A stretch of 64,000 nt of DNA from Nocardioides sp. Arc9.136 (GTDB taxonomy: Bacteria > Actinomycetota > Actinomycetes > Propionibacteriales > Nocardioidaceae). The DNA is taken from NCBI RefSeq assembly GCF_030506255.1, contig NZ_CP113431.1, positions 3,049,001 through 3,113,000 on the forward strand. Direction: 5' to 3'. Under the pieces are notes generated by a model. It was not told the origin of the DNA. It saw only the letters and a list, made by a program, of their open reading frames with translations, and did not search any database. Position numbers and translations under genes: made by a program. How positions within the stretch are numbered: the stretch's first letter is position 1; every line of letters begins with the position of its first letter. Shown one piece after another: positions 38,647 to 48,366 of this stretch.

Positions 38647-39799
38647 AGGTCTCCGGCGAGGGCTCATCGAGCACCTCCAGGACCTGGGGCTTGCGCAGCA
38701 CCGGGAGCACGAACGTGAGCACCACCGTGACGAGCGCGAGCGCCCCGACCGCGAGCCACACCCACACCCCGGTGTAGAGGCTCGCGAGCACCGTGGCGAA
38801 GGCGATCAGGGCCGCCCACAGCCACATGATCATCACCGCGCGCCGCTGGGAGTGGCCGATCTCGAGCAGCCGGTGGTGCAGGTGCTGCTTGTCCGGGGCG
38901 AACGGCGAGCGTCCGGCCCGGGTGCGCCGGACCACGGCCATCACCAGGTCCAGCAGCGGGACCAGCAGGATCGAGACGGGCAGCAGGACCGGCAGCAGCG
39001 TCGGCAGCAGGCTCGCCTGCGTGCCCGAGGCGCCGCGGGAGATCTCGGTGCCGGAGAACTGGCCGGTGAGCGTCACCGCGCTCGCCGAGAGCACCAGTCC
39101 GATCAGCATGGAGCCGGAGTCACCCATGAACAGCCGCGCGGGGTGGAAGTTGTGCACGAGGAAGCCCAGGCACACCCCGGCGAGCGCCACGCTGAGCAGC
39201 GCCGCGGTCGTCGCGCGCGGGGCGTCGTTGAGGCGGGTGAGCTGGTAGCAGAAGACGAAGAACGCGATCGCGCCGATGCCGACCACGCCGGCGGCCAGGC
39301 CGTCGAGACCGTCGACGAAGTTCACCGCGTTGACGGTGGCGACGACGACGAACCCGGTCAGCAGCGCGCCCTGCGAGGGGTCCAGGGAGAAGATGTCGCC
39401 GTTGGTGAGCGGGAAGAAGACGTACTGGATCCCGAAGGCGATGAGGAACCCGGCCGCCAGGACCTGTCCACCGAGCTTGGTGAGCGCGTCGAGCTCGAAG
39501 ATGTCGTCGAGGACGCCCACCGCGCAGATCAGCGCGCCGGCGATGAGCACGACCCCCGCGTCGCGGAACACGAACGGCCCGCTGAGGGAGAGGAACGGCA
39601 GCTCCCGGGCGACGAGGTACGCCGCCACCAGCCCGCCGAGCATCGCCAGCCCGCCGAGGTAGGGGATCGGCTCGTCGTGCACGTCGCGGTCGCGCACGGC
39701 GGCCACGGCGCCCGTCCGGATCGCGATCTCCCGCGCCACCACGGTGAGCAGGTAGGTCACCGTCGCGGCCACGAGGAAGACGAGGAGGTACTCCCGCAC
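38642..39799 (-). CDS. Undecaprenyl-phosphate N-acetylglucosamine-1-phosphate transferase (WecA/TagO type)
   Basis: The 385-residue enzyme has about eleven membrane helices and the MraY/WecA motifs VGVLDDIFELDALTKL, NFVDGLDGLAAG, FMGDSGSMLIG and the HLHHRLLEIGHSQR loop. It starts a polyprenyl-linked glycan such as arabinogalactan linker or teichoic acid. The GTG overlaps the TsaC/Sua5 stop by one base. This neighbour of atp genes is normal in actinobacteria. Confidence 0.92.
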   Translation of the reverse strand: MREYLLVFLVAATVTYLLTVVAREIAIRTGAVAAVRDRDVHDEPIPYLGGLAMLGGLVAAYLVARELPFLSLSGPFVFRDAGVVLIAGALICAVGVLDDIFELDALTKLGGQVLAAGFLIAFGIQYVFFPLTNGDIFSLDPSQGALLTGFVVVATVNAVNFVDGLDGLAAGVVGIGAIAFFVFCYQLTRLNDAPRATTAALLSVALAGVCLGFLVHNFHPARLFMGDSGSMLIGLVLSASAVTLTGQFSGTEISRGASGTQASLLPTLLPVLLPVSILLVPLLDLVMAVVRRTRAGRSPFAPDKQHLHHRLLEIGHSQRRAVMIMWLWAALIAFATVLASLYTGVWVWLAVGALALVTVVLTFVLPVLRKPQVLEVLDEPSPETL

Positions 39800-40470
39800 T
39801 ACGTGGTCGCCCGGCCCTCGTCGGTCAGCGTCGCCCCGAGCGGCTCGAGGACCTCGTTCAGCGCCTCGAGCGAGAGGGCGCCGCGGCGCAGGACCCGGCC
39901 CTGGTCGCCGGTGCAGTCGACGATCGTGGAGGCCTCGCCGCCGGGCGACTCCCCCGCGTCGACGAGCACGGCGACCTCGTCGCCGAGCATCTCCTCGGCC
40001 TGGTCGGCGTCGGTCGCGGCCGGCATGCCGGAGAGGTTCGCCGAGGAGACCGCCAGCGGGCCGGTCCGCTCCAGGACCTCCAGGGCCACCGGGTGGTCGG
40101 GCATGCGCACCGCCACCGTGTCCCGGGTGTCGCCCAAGTCCCACTGCAGCGAGGTCTGCTGGTGGCAGACCACGGTCAGGGGCCCGGGCCAGAACCGCTC
40201 GACCAGCGCCCGGGCGTACCCGGGCACCCGCACGGCGAGCGCGTCGAGCGTCGTCGGGGAGCTGACGAGGACGGGCGGCGGCATGTCGCGGCCGCGGCCC
40301 TTGGCGTCGAGCAGGTCGCGGACGGCGGCGGGGTCGAAGGCGTCGGCGGCGATGCCGTAGACGGTGTCGGTCGGGAGCACGACGAGCTCGCCGCGCTGAA
40401 CCGCCAGCGTCGCAGCCTCGACGGCGGCCTCGCGGGCCTCCTCGGTGTCGGTCGGGTAGCGCTCGCTCAC
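39799..40470 (-). CDS. L-threonylcarbamoyladenylate synthase (TsaC/Sua5/YrdC)
   Basis: The 223-residue enzyme makes threonylcarbamoyl-AMP for the t6A tRNA modification. It shows the YrdC motifs LPTDTVYGIAADAFDP, KGRGRDMPPPVLV (close to KxRxxxxPL) and SSANLSG. It lies 4 bases after prmC in an operon of translation genes. Confidence 0.93.
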   Translation of the reverse strand: MSERYPTDTEEAREAAVEAATLAVQRGELVVLPTDTVYGIAADAFDPAAVRDLLDAKGRGRDMPPPVLVSSPTTLDALAVRVPGYARALVERFWPGPLTVVCHQQTSLQWDLGDTRDTVAVRMPDHPVALEVLERTGPLAVSSANLSGMPAATDADQAEEMLGDEVAVLVDAGESPGGEASTIVDCTGDQGRVLRRGALSLEALNEVLEPLGATLTDEGRATT

Positions 40471-40474
40471 CCGG

Positions 40475-41356
40475 TCATCGTGCCAGCCGCGCCGTCAGGA
40501 AGCGCGGCCGACCTGCCAGGTCGAGGTGGTCGCGGACCTCGGTCCACCGGCCGGTCGCGGTGAAGACCGCCGGGGCGAGGTCGCCCTGCGCGTCGGCGTG
40601 CTCTGCCCCGACCACTCCCCCGGGCCGCAGCAGCAGCGCGGCGCGCCGCTCGAGGACCCGCATCGCGTCGAGCCCGTCGTCGCCGGAGAACAGCGCCAGG
40701 TGCGGGTCGTGGTCCCGCGCCTCGGGCGCGACCGACTCCCAGGCGTCCAGCGGGATGTACGGCGGGTTGCAGGTGATCACGTCCACCTCGCCGGCCAGGT
40801 CGTCGAAGGCGGTCGCCAGGTCGCCCTGGCGCAGGTCGACCCCGGTGCCGGCCAGGTTGCGGACCGCCCAGCGGTGCGCGGGCTCGTCCAGCTCCACCGC
40901 GTGCACCACCGCCTGCGGCACCTCGTGGGCCACCGCCTTCGCGATCGCGCCGGAGCCCGTGCAGAGGTCGACCACGACCGGTGTCCGGCCCTCCTCGACC
41001 AGCGCGGTGGCCCGGTCGACGGCCCACCCGGCGAGCAGCTCGGTCTCCGGCCGCGGCACGAAGACGCCCGGGCCGACCGCGAGCTCGACGTGGCGGAACC
41101 ACGCGGACCCGGTGAGGTGCTGCAGCGGCTCACGCCGCGCGCGGCGCGCGACGAGCGCGGCGTACTGCTCGAGGTGGGCGGGGCCGACCTGGTCGACCAG
41201 CACCAGCCGGCCGCGGGTGGTGCCCAGGACGTGGGCGAGCAGCTCGGCCGCGTCGTGGTCGGGACTGGCGACCCCGGCCTCGCGCAGCCGCGCGGTCGCC
41301 TCGGCCAGCACGGTGCGGCGCGCGGCCGGCGTGGCCGGCGTGCCCGGCGCGGTCAC
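40475..41356 (-). CDS. prmC: Peptide chain release factor N5-glutamine methyltransferase
   Basis: The 293-residue enzyme methylates the Gln of the GGQ motif in release factors. The SAM-binding [16 protein letters not shown] and the catalytic NPPY in [10 protein letters not shown] are present. Its GTG overlaps the prfA stop by four bases, so enzyme and substrate are translated together. Confidence 0.95.
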   Translation of the reverse strand: MTAPGTPATPAARRTVLAEATARLREAGVASPDHDAAELLAHVLGTTRGRLVLVDQVGPAHLEQYAALVARRARREPLQHLTGSAWFRHVELAVGPGVFVPRPETELLAGWAVDRATALVEEGRTPVVVDLCTGSGAIAKAVAHEVPQAVVHAVELDEPAHRWAVRNLAGTGVDLRQGDLATAFDDLAGEVDVITCNPPYIPLDAWESVAPEARDHDPHLALFSGDDGLDAMRVLERRAALLLRPGGVVGAEHADAQGDLAPAVFTATGRWTEVRDHLDLAGRPRFLTARLAR

Positions 41357-42426
41357 TGCTCGAGCGCCTCGAGCCGGCCGGCGAGGTCGGCGTCGAGGCA
41401 GGAGGCGAGCACCGGCTGCAGGTCCCCGTCGAGCACCTGGTCGAGGTTGTAGGCCTTGTAGCCGGTGCGGTGGTCGGAGATCCGGTTCTCCGGGAAGTTG
41501 TAGGTGCGGATCCGCTCGGAGCGGTCGACCGTGCGCACCTGGCTGCGCCGAGCGTCGCTCGCCTCGGCGTCGGCGGCCTCCTGCGCGGCGGCGAGCAGCC
41601 GCGCGCGCAGGATGCGCATGGCCTGCTCCTTGTTCTGCAGCTGGCTCTTCTCGTTCTGGCAGGACACCACGATGCCGGTCGGCAGGTGGGTGATCCGCAC
41701 GGCCGAGTCGGTCGTGTTGACGCTCTGGCCGCCGGGACCGCTCGAGCGGAAGACGTCGATGCGCAGGTCGTTCTCGTCGACCGTCACGTCGACCTGCTCG
41801 GCCTCGGGCAGCACCAGCACGCCGGCGGCGCTGGTGTGCACCCGGCCCTGGGACTCGGTCACCGGGACCCGCTGGACGCGGTGGACACCGCCCTCGAACT
41901 TCAGCAGGCCGTACGGCGCCTCGCCGGGCTCGGGGGTCCCCTTGGCCTTGACGGCCACGGTCACCGACTTGTACCCGCCCAGGTCGGACTCGGTGGCGTC
42001 GAGCAGCTCGACCTTCCAGCCGCGCGCCTCGGCGTAGCGGGTGTACATCCGCAGCAGGTCGCCGGCGAACAGCGCCGACTCCTCGCCGCCCTCGCCGGAC
42101 TTCAGCTCGAGGATCGCGTCCTTGTCGTCGGCCGGGTCCCTCGGCACGAGCAGCCGGCGCAGGCGCTCCTCCGCGGCGGCCAGGCGCGGGACCAGCGCCT
42201 CGGCCTCCTCGGCGAACGTCGGGTCCTCGGCGGCCAGCTCGCGGGCGGCCCCGAGGTCGTCCTCGAGCCCCTGCCAGTCCCGCCACGCCCCGATCACCGA
42301 GGAGAGCTGGGCGTAGCGCTGGTTGAGCCGCTTGGCGAGCCGTGCGTCCGCGTGGGTCTCCGGAGCGGCGAGCTGCTGCTCGAGCGCGCTGTGCTCGACG
42401 AGCATGCCTTCGACGGCCTCGAACAT
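41353..42426 (-). CDS. prfA: Peptide chain release factor 1
   Basis: The 357-residue factor ends translation at UAA and UAG. It has the GGQ loop in [17 protein letters not shown] and PVT (in RVPVTES), the RF1 stop-codon tripeptide region. Length is typical. The ATG at 42426 follows CGAGGAG. The gene is separated from rpmE by a hairpin. Confidence 0.96.
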   Translation of the reverse strand: MFEAVEGMLVEHSALEQQLAAPETHADARLAKRLNQRYAQLSSVIGAWRDWQGLEDDLGAARELAAEDPTFAEEAEALVPRLAAAEERLRRLLVPRDPADDKDAILELKSGEGGEESALFAGDLLRMYTRYAEARGWKVELLDATESDLGGYKSVTVAVKAKGTPEPGEAPYGLLKFEGGVHRVQRVPVTESQGRVHTSAAGVLVLPEAEQVDVTVDENDLRIDVFRSSGPGGQSVNTTDSAVRITHLPTGIVVSCQNEKSQLQNKEQAMRILRARLLAAAQEAADAEASDARRSQVRTVDRSERIRTYNFPENRISDHRTGYKAYNLDQVLDGDLQPVLASCLDADLAGRLEALEQ

Positions 42427-42490
42427 CGGCGCTCCTCGCGGGTCCTGGGACGGTGGCCGGGACGGGTGGCTGGGGGTGACGGACAAATGA

Positions 42491-42530
42491 CGAGCGCCGG
42501 CCCCCGCCATGCGGCAGGGACCGGCGCTCG
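42491..42530 (-). terminator. Hairpin between rpmE and prfA
   Basis: Perfect 10-bp arms (42491-42500 and 42521-42530) enclose a 20-base GC-rich loop that can pair further. It begins 8 bases after the rpmE stop. Confidence 0.65.
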
Positions 42531-42537
42531 GTGACAG

Positions 42538-42753
42538 CTACTTCTTGGCTGCCTTGGCGTAGCGGGCCTCGAAGCGGGCGACGCGGCCGCCGGTGTCGAG
42601 GATCTTCTGCTTGCCGGTGTAGAACGGGTGGCACTGCGAGCAGACGTCCGAGCGGATCTGGCCGGACGAGACGGTGCTGCGAGTCGTGAACTCGGCGCCG
42701 CAGGTGCAGGTCACCTGGGTCTCGACGTACTCGGGGTGGATGTCCTTCTTCAT
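42538..42753 (-). CDS. rpmE: Ribosomal protein L31, zinc-binding form
   Basis: The 71-residue protein has zinc ligands Cys16, Cys18, Cys38 and Cys41 (CTCG and CSQC), so it is the zinc (C+) form rather than the Zur-induced C- form. The typical HPFYTGKQK follows. It has its own promoter and terminator. Confidence 0.96.
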   Translation of the reverse strand: MKKDIHPEYVETQVTCTCGAEFTTRSTVSSGQIRSDVCSQCHPFYTGKQKILDTGGRVARFEARYAKAAKK

Positions 42754-42822
42754 GGTGTCCTCTCAGTCGCCGGGTCGTCCGCCGCGCCCTGCGGCCGGGA
42801 CGTGAACCGGAACCAGCACGGA

Positions 42823-42852
42823 ATTGTGCCACCGGTACGAACGCCGGCCCAA
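42823..42852 (-). promoter_or_regulatory. Possible sigma-A-type promoter of rpmE
   Basis: On the gene strand TTGGGC (42847-42852) and CACAAT (42823-42828) are 18 bases apart, about 70 bases before the rpmE start. Both boxes are near, but not equal to, the consensus. Confidence 0.35.
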
Positions 42853-42864
42853 TCGTGGTTGTTC

Positions 42865-42892
42865 CCGGTGGCCGGCCCGTGCCGCCCACCGG
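42865..42892 (-). terminator. Possible terminator of the histidine kinase gene
   Basis: Arms CCGGTGG (42865-42871) and CCACCGG (42886-42892) form a 7-bp stem 24 bases after the kinase stop. It is short and lacks a T-run, so support is moderate. Confidence 0.35.
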
Positions 42893-42916
42893 ACACCACC
42901 GGCCTCGTGCCGTGCG

Positions 42917-44524
42917 TCACGCCTGCTGAGCGCCGGCCTCGAGCTCGGCGGGAGCCGGTGCGGGCGGCACGCGATCGCCCTGGAGACGGAGCACGACGAC
43001 CACCGTCGTGCCGGCACCCTCCTCGGACTCGAAGAGCACCTCGCCCTGGTGCTTGTCGATGATGGTCTGCACGATCCGCACCCCGAGGCCGGTGCCGGCG
43101 ATCTCGTTGAAGACGGCGTTGGACGCGCGGAAGAAGCGCGTGCCGAGGCGGTCGAGCTCGGCGGCCGGGATGCCGATGCCGTGGTCGGTCACCGCCACCC
43201 GCACCGTCCCCATCGACGCGGTCACCTCGACCTCGACCGGGTCGCCGTCCTTGCTGAACTTCACCGCGTTGCTGAGGATGTTGAGGAACGCCCGGTTGAG
43301 CATCGCCCGGTCGGCGAGGACCGGCAGCGGGTCACCGGGGGCGGTCACCTCGACGCGGATGCCGCGGCGTGCGGCGGTGATCCGTACGTCGGTCACCGCG
43401 TCGCGCACGACCTGGTCGAGGTCGACCTGCTCGAGGTCGGTCCCCCGGTTCTCGGCCTTGGACAGCGTGAGCAGGTCGTCGATGAGCGTCTTGAGCCGGG
43501 TGACGTTGCGCCGCGTGGCCTCGAGCATGCGCTCGTGGCGGGGCGCCATGTCGTCCTCGAACTCCTCGGCGACCATCTCCAGGTACCCGCTGATGGTCGT
43601 CAGCGGGGTCCGCAGCTCGTGGGAGACGTTGGAGACGAAGTCGTCGCGCGCGGTGTCGAGCGCCCGGAGCTCGGACTGGATCCGCGTCTCGACGGCCCGG
43701 GCCCGGGCCTGCTGCTCGACCAGGTCGTTGAGCGCCACGGCGACCGCCCGCACCTCGCGCGGGCCGGCAACCGCGGCGTGCACGTCGGGCTCCGAGCGCG
43801 AGATCCGCTGCACGGTGGACTCGATCGCCAGCAGCGGCTCGGACAGCTCGCGCTCGAGCCGGCGTCGGGCGCGCCCGACGAGGAACCAGCCGAGCAGGCC
43901 CAGGGCGACGACCGCGACGATCGTGCCCCGGAAGCGCCACTGCGCGTCCGAGCTGGCCTCGCGCTGACGACGGTCGAACTCCGCGTGCGTGGCCAGGTGG
44001 GCCTCACGCACCTCGTCGAAGAGGCGCTGGCCGCGGGTGTAGCGCGCCCGCTGGAAGGTGCCCGGCCCGCCGGGCGCCTCGACCCGCGGCTCGGCGTACT
44101 GCGTCAGCCAGGCGTCGGCGGCGTCCTGCTGGCGCGTGACCAGCAGCTCGAGCCCCGCGTCGCCGCGGGCGAACTCGCGCACCCGCTGCTCGTGCCCGGG
44201 AAAGCGCTGGAGGGCCTGCTCGTAGTCCGCGAGGGCGCCCTGGTCGCCGCTGCGGGCGTAGGCCCCGACGGCGGCGTCCATGTCGGTGAGGTCCTGCAGG
44301 ACGTCCTCGTTGGCGCTGGCCGCTGGCAGCAGCTCGTCGGTCAGGTGGTCGACGGCCTGGGTGGAGGCGAGCACACCGGCCACGCAGATCGCCGCCATCA
44401 GGGCGAGCAGCAGGCCCAGGCGCAGGAGCACCGGCGCCAGCAGCCGCGCCACGGGCCGCCCGCCGGCGGGAGCCGGTGCGGCGGGCACACCGGTGGCGGG
44501 ACGGCCACGCTGGGCAGTCGTCAT
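42917..44524 (-). CDS. Membrane sensor histidine kinase
   Basis: The 535-residue kinase has membrane helices at about 28-53 and 199-217 enclosing an extracytoplasmic helical sensor, then a HAMP-like linker, HisKA with His302 in SNVSHELRTPLTTISGYLE, and a HATPase (LSNAVKFSKDGDP, DHGIGIP, GTGLGVRIV). It follows the response regulator by 41 bases, so the two are a cognate pair. Signal unknown. Confidence 0.92.
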   Translation of the reverse strand: MTTAQRGRPATGVPAAPAPAGGRPVARLLAPVLLRLGLLLALMAAICVAGVLASTQAVDHLTDELLPAASANEDVLQDLTDMDAAVGAYARSGDQGALADYEQALQRFPGHEQRVREFARGDAGLELLVTRQQDAADAWLTQYAEPRVEAPGGPGTFQRARYTRGQRLFDEVREAHLATHAEFDRRQREASSDAQWRFRGTIVAVVALGLLGWFLVGRARRRLERELSEPLLAIESTVQRISRSEPDVHAAVAGPREVRAVAVALNDLVEQQARARAVETRIQSELRALDTARDDFVSNVSHELRTPLTTISGYLEMVAEEFEDDMAPRHERMLEATRRNVTRLKTLIDDLLTLSKAENRGTDLEQVDLDQVVRDAVTDVRITAARRGIRVEVTAPGDPLPVLADRAMLNRAFLNILSNAVKFSKDGDPVEVEVTASMGTVRVAVTDHGIGIPAAELDRLGTRFFRASNAVFNEIAGTGLGVRIVQTIIDKHQGEVLFESEEGAGTTVVVVLRLQGDRVPPAPAPAELEAGAQQA

Positions 44525-44565
44525 CGAGCGCTCATCGAGCGGTCACCGGGACGGGACGTCCGGTG

Positions 44566-44937
44566 TCACTGGGCCCGGGCGAGGAGCGCCTCGACCCGGG
44601 AGGCGAGCTCGCGCGGGCTGAACGGCTTGGTGATGTAGTCGTCGGCGCCGGAGTCGAACCCGGTCTCCACGTCGGACTCCTGCGCGCGGGCGGTCAGCAG
44701 GATCACCGGCAGGTCGGCGAGCGCGGGGTCGGCGCGGATGACGCGGATCGCGTCGAGGCCGGAGAAGCCCGGCATCATCACGTCGAGGACCGCGAGGTCG
44801 GGACGCTCGGCCTGGCAGGCCTCCACGGCCGCGGCGCCGTCGGCGACGGCCACGATGTCGTGACCCAGCGTCGAGAGCTTGAACTCGACCAGCTCCCGGA
44901 TGTCGACGTCGTCGTCAGCGACCAGGATGCGTGCCAC
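44566..44937 (-). CDS. Single-domain response regulator
   Basis: The 123-residue protein is only a receiver domain: acidic pocket DDD (8-10), phospho-acceptor Asp52 in AVLDVMMPGFSG, Thr in LLTARA and Lys in YITKPFSP. With no output domain it probably acts by protein contact or in a phosphorelay. It is cotranscribed with the downstream kinase. Confidence 0.92.
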   Translation of the reverse strand: MARILVADDDVDIRELVEFKLSTLGHDIVAVADGAAAVEACQAERPDLAVLDVMMPGFSGLDAIRVIRADPALADLPVILLTARAQESDVETGFDSGADDYITKPFSPRELASRVEALLARAQ

Positions 44938-45089
44938 GGTCCTGCCCTCCCTGGTTCGTCGGGCAGCCGGGCTGCCGCTTCGTCGGTGCCGAGTCGGGGA
45001 GCCCGCTCGTGGCGGTCAGCCTACGGGGTCCGCGTGCGGCGCGGACGGCGGTTGCGCAGATCGGCGCACGGGCCCCGTCGCGCCGCGGC

Positions 45090-45136
45090 GTACGACGAGC
45101 CCGGCCCCGCGCGGCGCGGGTCCGGGCTCGTCGTAC
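45090..45136 (-). terminator. Long hairpin after rho
   Basis: Perfect 15-bp arms (45090-45104 and 45122-45136) enclose a GC-rich core that itself can pair. It begins 8 bases after the rho stop. A strong intrinsic stop right after the Rho gene is notable. Confidence 0.75.
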
Positions 45137-45144
45137 GAGCGGGC

Positions 45145-47175
45145 TCAGTCGTCGTCGGCCGGCGTCGTCTTCTGGACCTGCATCAGGAACTCGATGTTCG
45201 TCTGCGACTTCCGCAGCCGCTCGAGCAGCAGCTCCAGCGCCTGCTGGTTCTCCAGGTTCGACATCACCCGGCGCAGCTTCCAGATGATCGCCAGCTCCTC
45301 CTTGGAGAGGAGCAGCTCCTCACGCCGGGTCCCGGACTGCACGACGTCGATGGCCGGGAAGAGCCGCTTGTCGGCGAAGTCCCGCCGCAGGCGGATCTCC
45401 ATGTTCCCCGTGCCCTTGAACTCCTCGAAGATGACCTCGTCCATCTTCGAGCCGCTCTCGACCAGCGCCGTCGCGAGGATCGTCAGCGAGCCGCCGTTCT
45501 CGATGTTGCGGGCGGCGCCGAAGAACCGCTTCGGCGGGTAGAGGGCCGCGGAGTCCACGCCGCCGGACAGGATGCGTCCGCTCGCCGGCGCCGACAGGTT
45601 GTAGGCCCGGCCCAGGCGCGTGATGCCGTCGAGCAGCACCACGACGTCGTGGCCGAGCTCGACCAGGCGCTTGGCGCGCTCGATCGCCAGCTCGGCGACC
45701 ATGGTGTGGTCGGCCGGCGGCCGGTCGAACGTCGAGGAGATGACCTCCCCCTTGACCGAGCGCTCGAAGTCGGTGACCTCCTCGGGCCGCTCGTCGACCA
45801 GGACCACCATCAGGTGGCACTCGGGGTTGTTCGTGGTGATCGAGTTCGCGATGGACTGCAGCACCATCGTCTTGCCGGCCTTGGCCGGGGAGACGATGAG
45901 GCCGCGCTGGCCCTTGCCGATCGGTGCCGCGATGTCGATGACCCGCCCGATGAGGTTGTCCGGGCCGGTCTCCAGGCGCAGCCGCTCGCTGGCGTAGAGC
46001 GGCGTCAGCTTGGAGAACTCGACGCGGTGCTTGCTCGCCTCGGGGTCGGTGCCGTTGACGCTGTCGAGGCGCACCATCGGGTTGAACTTCTCCCGGCGCT
46101 CGCCCTCGCGCGGCTGGCGGACCTGGCCGACGACCGCGTCGCCGCGGCGCAGACCGAACTTCCGCACCATCGAGAGCGACAGGTAGACGTCGTCGGGCCC
46201 GGGCAGGTAGCCGCTGGTCCGCACGAACGCGTAGTTGTCCAGGACGTCGAGGATGCCGGCGGCCGGGACGAGGACGTCGTCCTCGAGGATCGTGGTGTCG
46301 GGCTCGTTGCGCTGCCCGCGACCGCGCTCTCGGTCGCGTCCCCGGCGACGCCGGTTCCGCCCGCCGCCGTCGTGGTCGTCGTCGTCGCGGTCCTGCTGGT
46401 CGCGGTCCTGCTGGTCGCGCACGCGGTCCTGCTGGCGCTCCCGCTCCCGGTCCTGCTGGCGGTCCCGGTCCTGCTGCCGCTCGCGCTCCTGCTGGCGGTC
46501 GCGGTCCTGGCGGTCCCGGTCCTGGCGGTCGCGGTCCTGGCGGTCCTGGGGGTCGCGGCGCTCCTGCTTCTGTCCCTGGTTGCGCTGGCCCTGCTTCTGG
46601 CCGCCCTGCCGGCCGCCCTGGTCCTGGCGGTCCTGATCCTGCTTGTCCTGGGCCTTCTCCGGGGCCTTGTCCTGCGCCCGGTCCTGGCGGTCGCGCCCCT
46701 GGCGCTCCTGCTGCCGGTCCCGGTTGCGCTCGCGGCGGCGCTCGCCGTCCTGCTGCCCGGCGGGCTGCTGCTCGGCGGCCGGCTCGACGGGGAGCTCGGC
46801 CTGCGGCTCGGCGCGCACCACGGTGGGCTGCTCCGTGGACTGCGGGATGGGCTGCTCGGCGGGCGGCTGGGAGGCCTGCTGCTCGGTCGCCTCGGCGGGC
46901 TGGCCGCCACGCTTGGCGCCCCGGCCACGGGCCGGTCGGTCCGCCGGTCGCTCCGCGGCGGCCGGCTCCGCGGCGGCCGGCTCGGCGGCGGGTCGCCCGC
47001 CGGTCTGTGCGCCCTTGATGGCCTCGATGAGCTGGGCCTTCTTCATCGTGGCCGCGCCCGGGATGCCCATGCCGCCGGCCATCGAGCGCAGGTCGGCGAT
47101 GAGCATCGAGCTGAGCCCGCCACCGCGCTTCCTGGCTGCGCCGCCGGAGGTGGTGGGTTCGATCGTCTCCGTCAC
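45145..47175 (-). CDS. rho: Transcription termination factor Rho with disordered insertion
   Basis: The 676-residue helicase has the N-terminal SAP-like helices (about 22-58; LRSMAGGMGIPGAATMKKAQ), then a long low-complexity stretch (about 60-290) of Ala/Pro/Glu and then repeated Arg-Gln-Asp units (QDRDRQDRDRQ type), the RNA-binding fold (DDVYLSLSMVRKFGLRRGD), and the ATPase core with SPAKAGKT and VDERPEEVTD. Insertions here are typical of high-GC actinobacteria and strengthen RNA binding. GTG start; the upstream region may be a regulated leader. Confidence 0.95.
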   Translation of the reverse strand: MTETIEPTTSGGAARKRGGGLSSMLIADLRSMAGGMGIPGAATMKKAQLIEAIKGAQTGGRPAAEPAAAEPAAAERPADRPARGRGAKRGGQPAEATEQQASQPPAEQPIPQSTEQPTVVRAEPQAELPVEPAAEQQPAGQQDGERRRERNRDRQQERQGRDRQDRAQDKAPEKAQDKQDQDRQDQGGRQGGQKQGQRNQGQKQERRDPQDRQDRDRQDRDRQDRDRQQERERQQDRDRQQDRERERQQDRVRDQQDRDQQDRDDDDHDGGGRNRRRRGRDRERGRGQRNEPDTTILEDDVLVPAAGILDVLDNYAFVRTSGYLPGPDDVYLSLSMVRKFGLRRGDAVVGQVRQPREGERREKFNPMVRLDSVNGTDPEASKHRVEFSKLTPLYASERLRLETGPDNLIGRVIDIAAPIGKGQRGLIVSPAKAGKTMVLQSIANSITTNNPECHLMVVLVDERPEEVTDFERSVKGEVISSTFDRPPADHTMVAELAIERAKRLVELGHDVVVLLDGITRLGRAYNLSAPASGRILSGGVDSAALYPPKRFFGAARNIENGGSLTILATALVESGSKMDEVIFEEFKGTGNMEIRLRRDFADKRLFPAIDVVQSGTRREELLLSKEELAIIWKLRRVMSNLENQQALELLLERLRKSQTNIEFLMQVQKTTPADDD

Positions 47176-47365
47176 GTGAGGGGGTCCTTCCCACGTCGTC
47201 AGTGCCGCGGCCGCCCACGCGGTCCGTCCGGCTGCTCGTCAGGGCTCCCACTCCCGGGCCGGCGTCGCCAGCGGCGAGGACGGACCGGTGCGCGGAGGAT
47301 CTCCGCGACGAACGAGAGGGAGTGTGCACCCGCCGGGTCCGGACTGGCCCGGGAGTCACGATCGG

Positions 47366-47396
47366 GTGCTACGCCAGATGTGCGGCGCGCCGTCAA
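47366..47396 (-). promoter_or_regulatory. Possible rho promoter
   Basis: On the gene strand TTGACG (47391-47396) is followed by TAGCAC (47366-47371) after 19 bases. This would give a 5' leader of about 185 bases before rho, room for the autoregulation known for rho in other bacteria. The spacing is longer than usual, so it is tentative. Confidence 0.35.
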
Positions 47397-47460
47397 TGTA
47401 CCACCGGCCCGGACGGCCGTGGGGCGGACCACGGGGATCGGCGCGGCGGGGTGGGTCGGC

Positions 47461-48366
47461 TCAGTCGAGGACGCGGACGCCGTCGGTGCTGACGGCCAGC
47501 ACGTGCGCGGCCCAGCCGTCCGGGCAGCGGTCGAGCAGCCGCTTCCCCCCGGCCGGCCCGTCGACGAAGGCCAGCACCGTGGGACCGGCGCCGGAGACGA
47601 CCGCGGGCACGCCGTCGGAGCGCAGCGCGTCGACGAGCGCCAGGGAGGCCGGCATCGCGGGCCGGCGCTGCTCCTGGTGGAGGTAGTCGCGGGTCGCGCG
47701 GAGCAGGTGCTCGGGCCGCCCGGCGAGGGCGGCGACGAGCAGCGCCGTGCGCCCGGCGTCCGCCGCGGCCTCCGCGTGCGGGACCTGTGCCGGCAGCAGG
47801 CCGCGGGCGACCTCGGTCGAGACCGGGTCGGAGGGGACGAACACCGCCACCGCGACGCGGGGGTCGACCGGCGAGCCGACGGTCCAGAACCCGTCGTCGT
47901 CGTGGCCCGAGATCGTGAAGCCGCCGTGCAGCGCCGGCGAGACGTTGTCCGGGTGGCCCTCCATCCGCGCCGCCAGCTCGAAGAGCGCCGCGTCGTCGAG
48001 GATGAGGGTGCCGCCAGCCACGAGGGCGCGCGCGAGGGCGAGCCCGCCGACGATCGCGGCGGAGGAGGAGCCGAGCCCGCGGGCGTGCGGCACCACGTTC
48101 GTGCACCGCAGGCGGAACCCCGGCGGCTCGGCGCCGAGGGCCTCGAAGGCGACCCGCATCGCCCGGACGACGAGGTGCGACCCGTCGAGCGGCACCGAGC
48201 CCGCTCCGGCACCGTCGACCTCGACCACGAGGCCGTCCGCGAGCACCTCCGCCTCGAGCTCGTCGCGCAGGTCCAGGGCGAGGCCGAGGCTGTCGAACCC
48301 GGGGCCCAGGTTGGCCGAGGTGGCCGGCACGGAGACCCGCACCGGCCCCTCGACGAACCGGGTCAC
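47461..48366 (-). CDS. thrB: Homoserine kinase
   Basis: The 301-residue GHMP kinase phosphorylates homoserine. [18 protein letters not shown], the ATP loop [12 protein letters not shown] and the C-terminal [12 protein letters not shown] are present. The GTG overlaps the thrC stop by four bases; it is the last gene of argS-lysA-hom-thrC-thrB. Confidence 0.96.
   Translation of the reverse strand: MTRFVEGPVRVSVPATSANLGPGFDSLGLALDLRDELEAEVLADGLVVEVDGAGAGSVPLDGSHLVVRAMRVAFEALGAEPPGFRLRCTNVVPHARGLGSSSAAIVGGLALARALVAGGTLILDDAALFELAARMEGHPDNVSPALHGGFTISGHDDDGFWTVGSPVDPRVAVAVFVPSDPVSTEVARGLLPAQVPHAEAAADAGRTALLVAALAGRPEHLLRATRDYLHQEQRRPAMPASLALVDALRSDGVPAVVSGAGPTVLAFVDGPAGGKRLLDRCPDGWAAHVLAVSTDGVRVLD

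Noticed and set aside
46380-46580. Short DNA repeats resembling a CRISPR or tandem array
   Set aside because: They are codon-level repeats inside rho, with no spacers and no cas genes.
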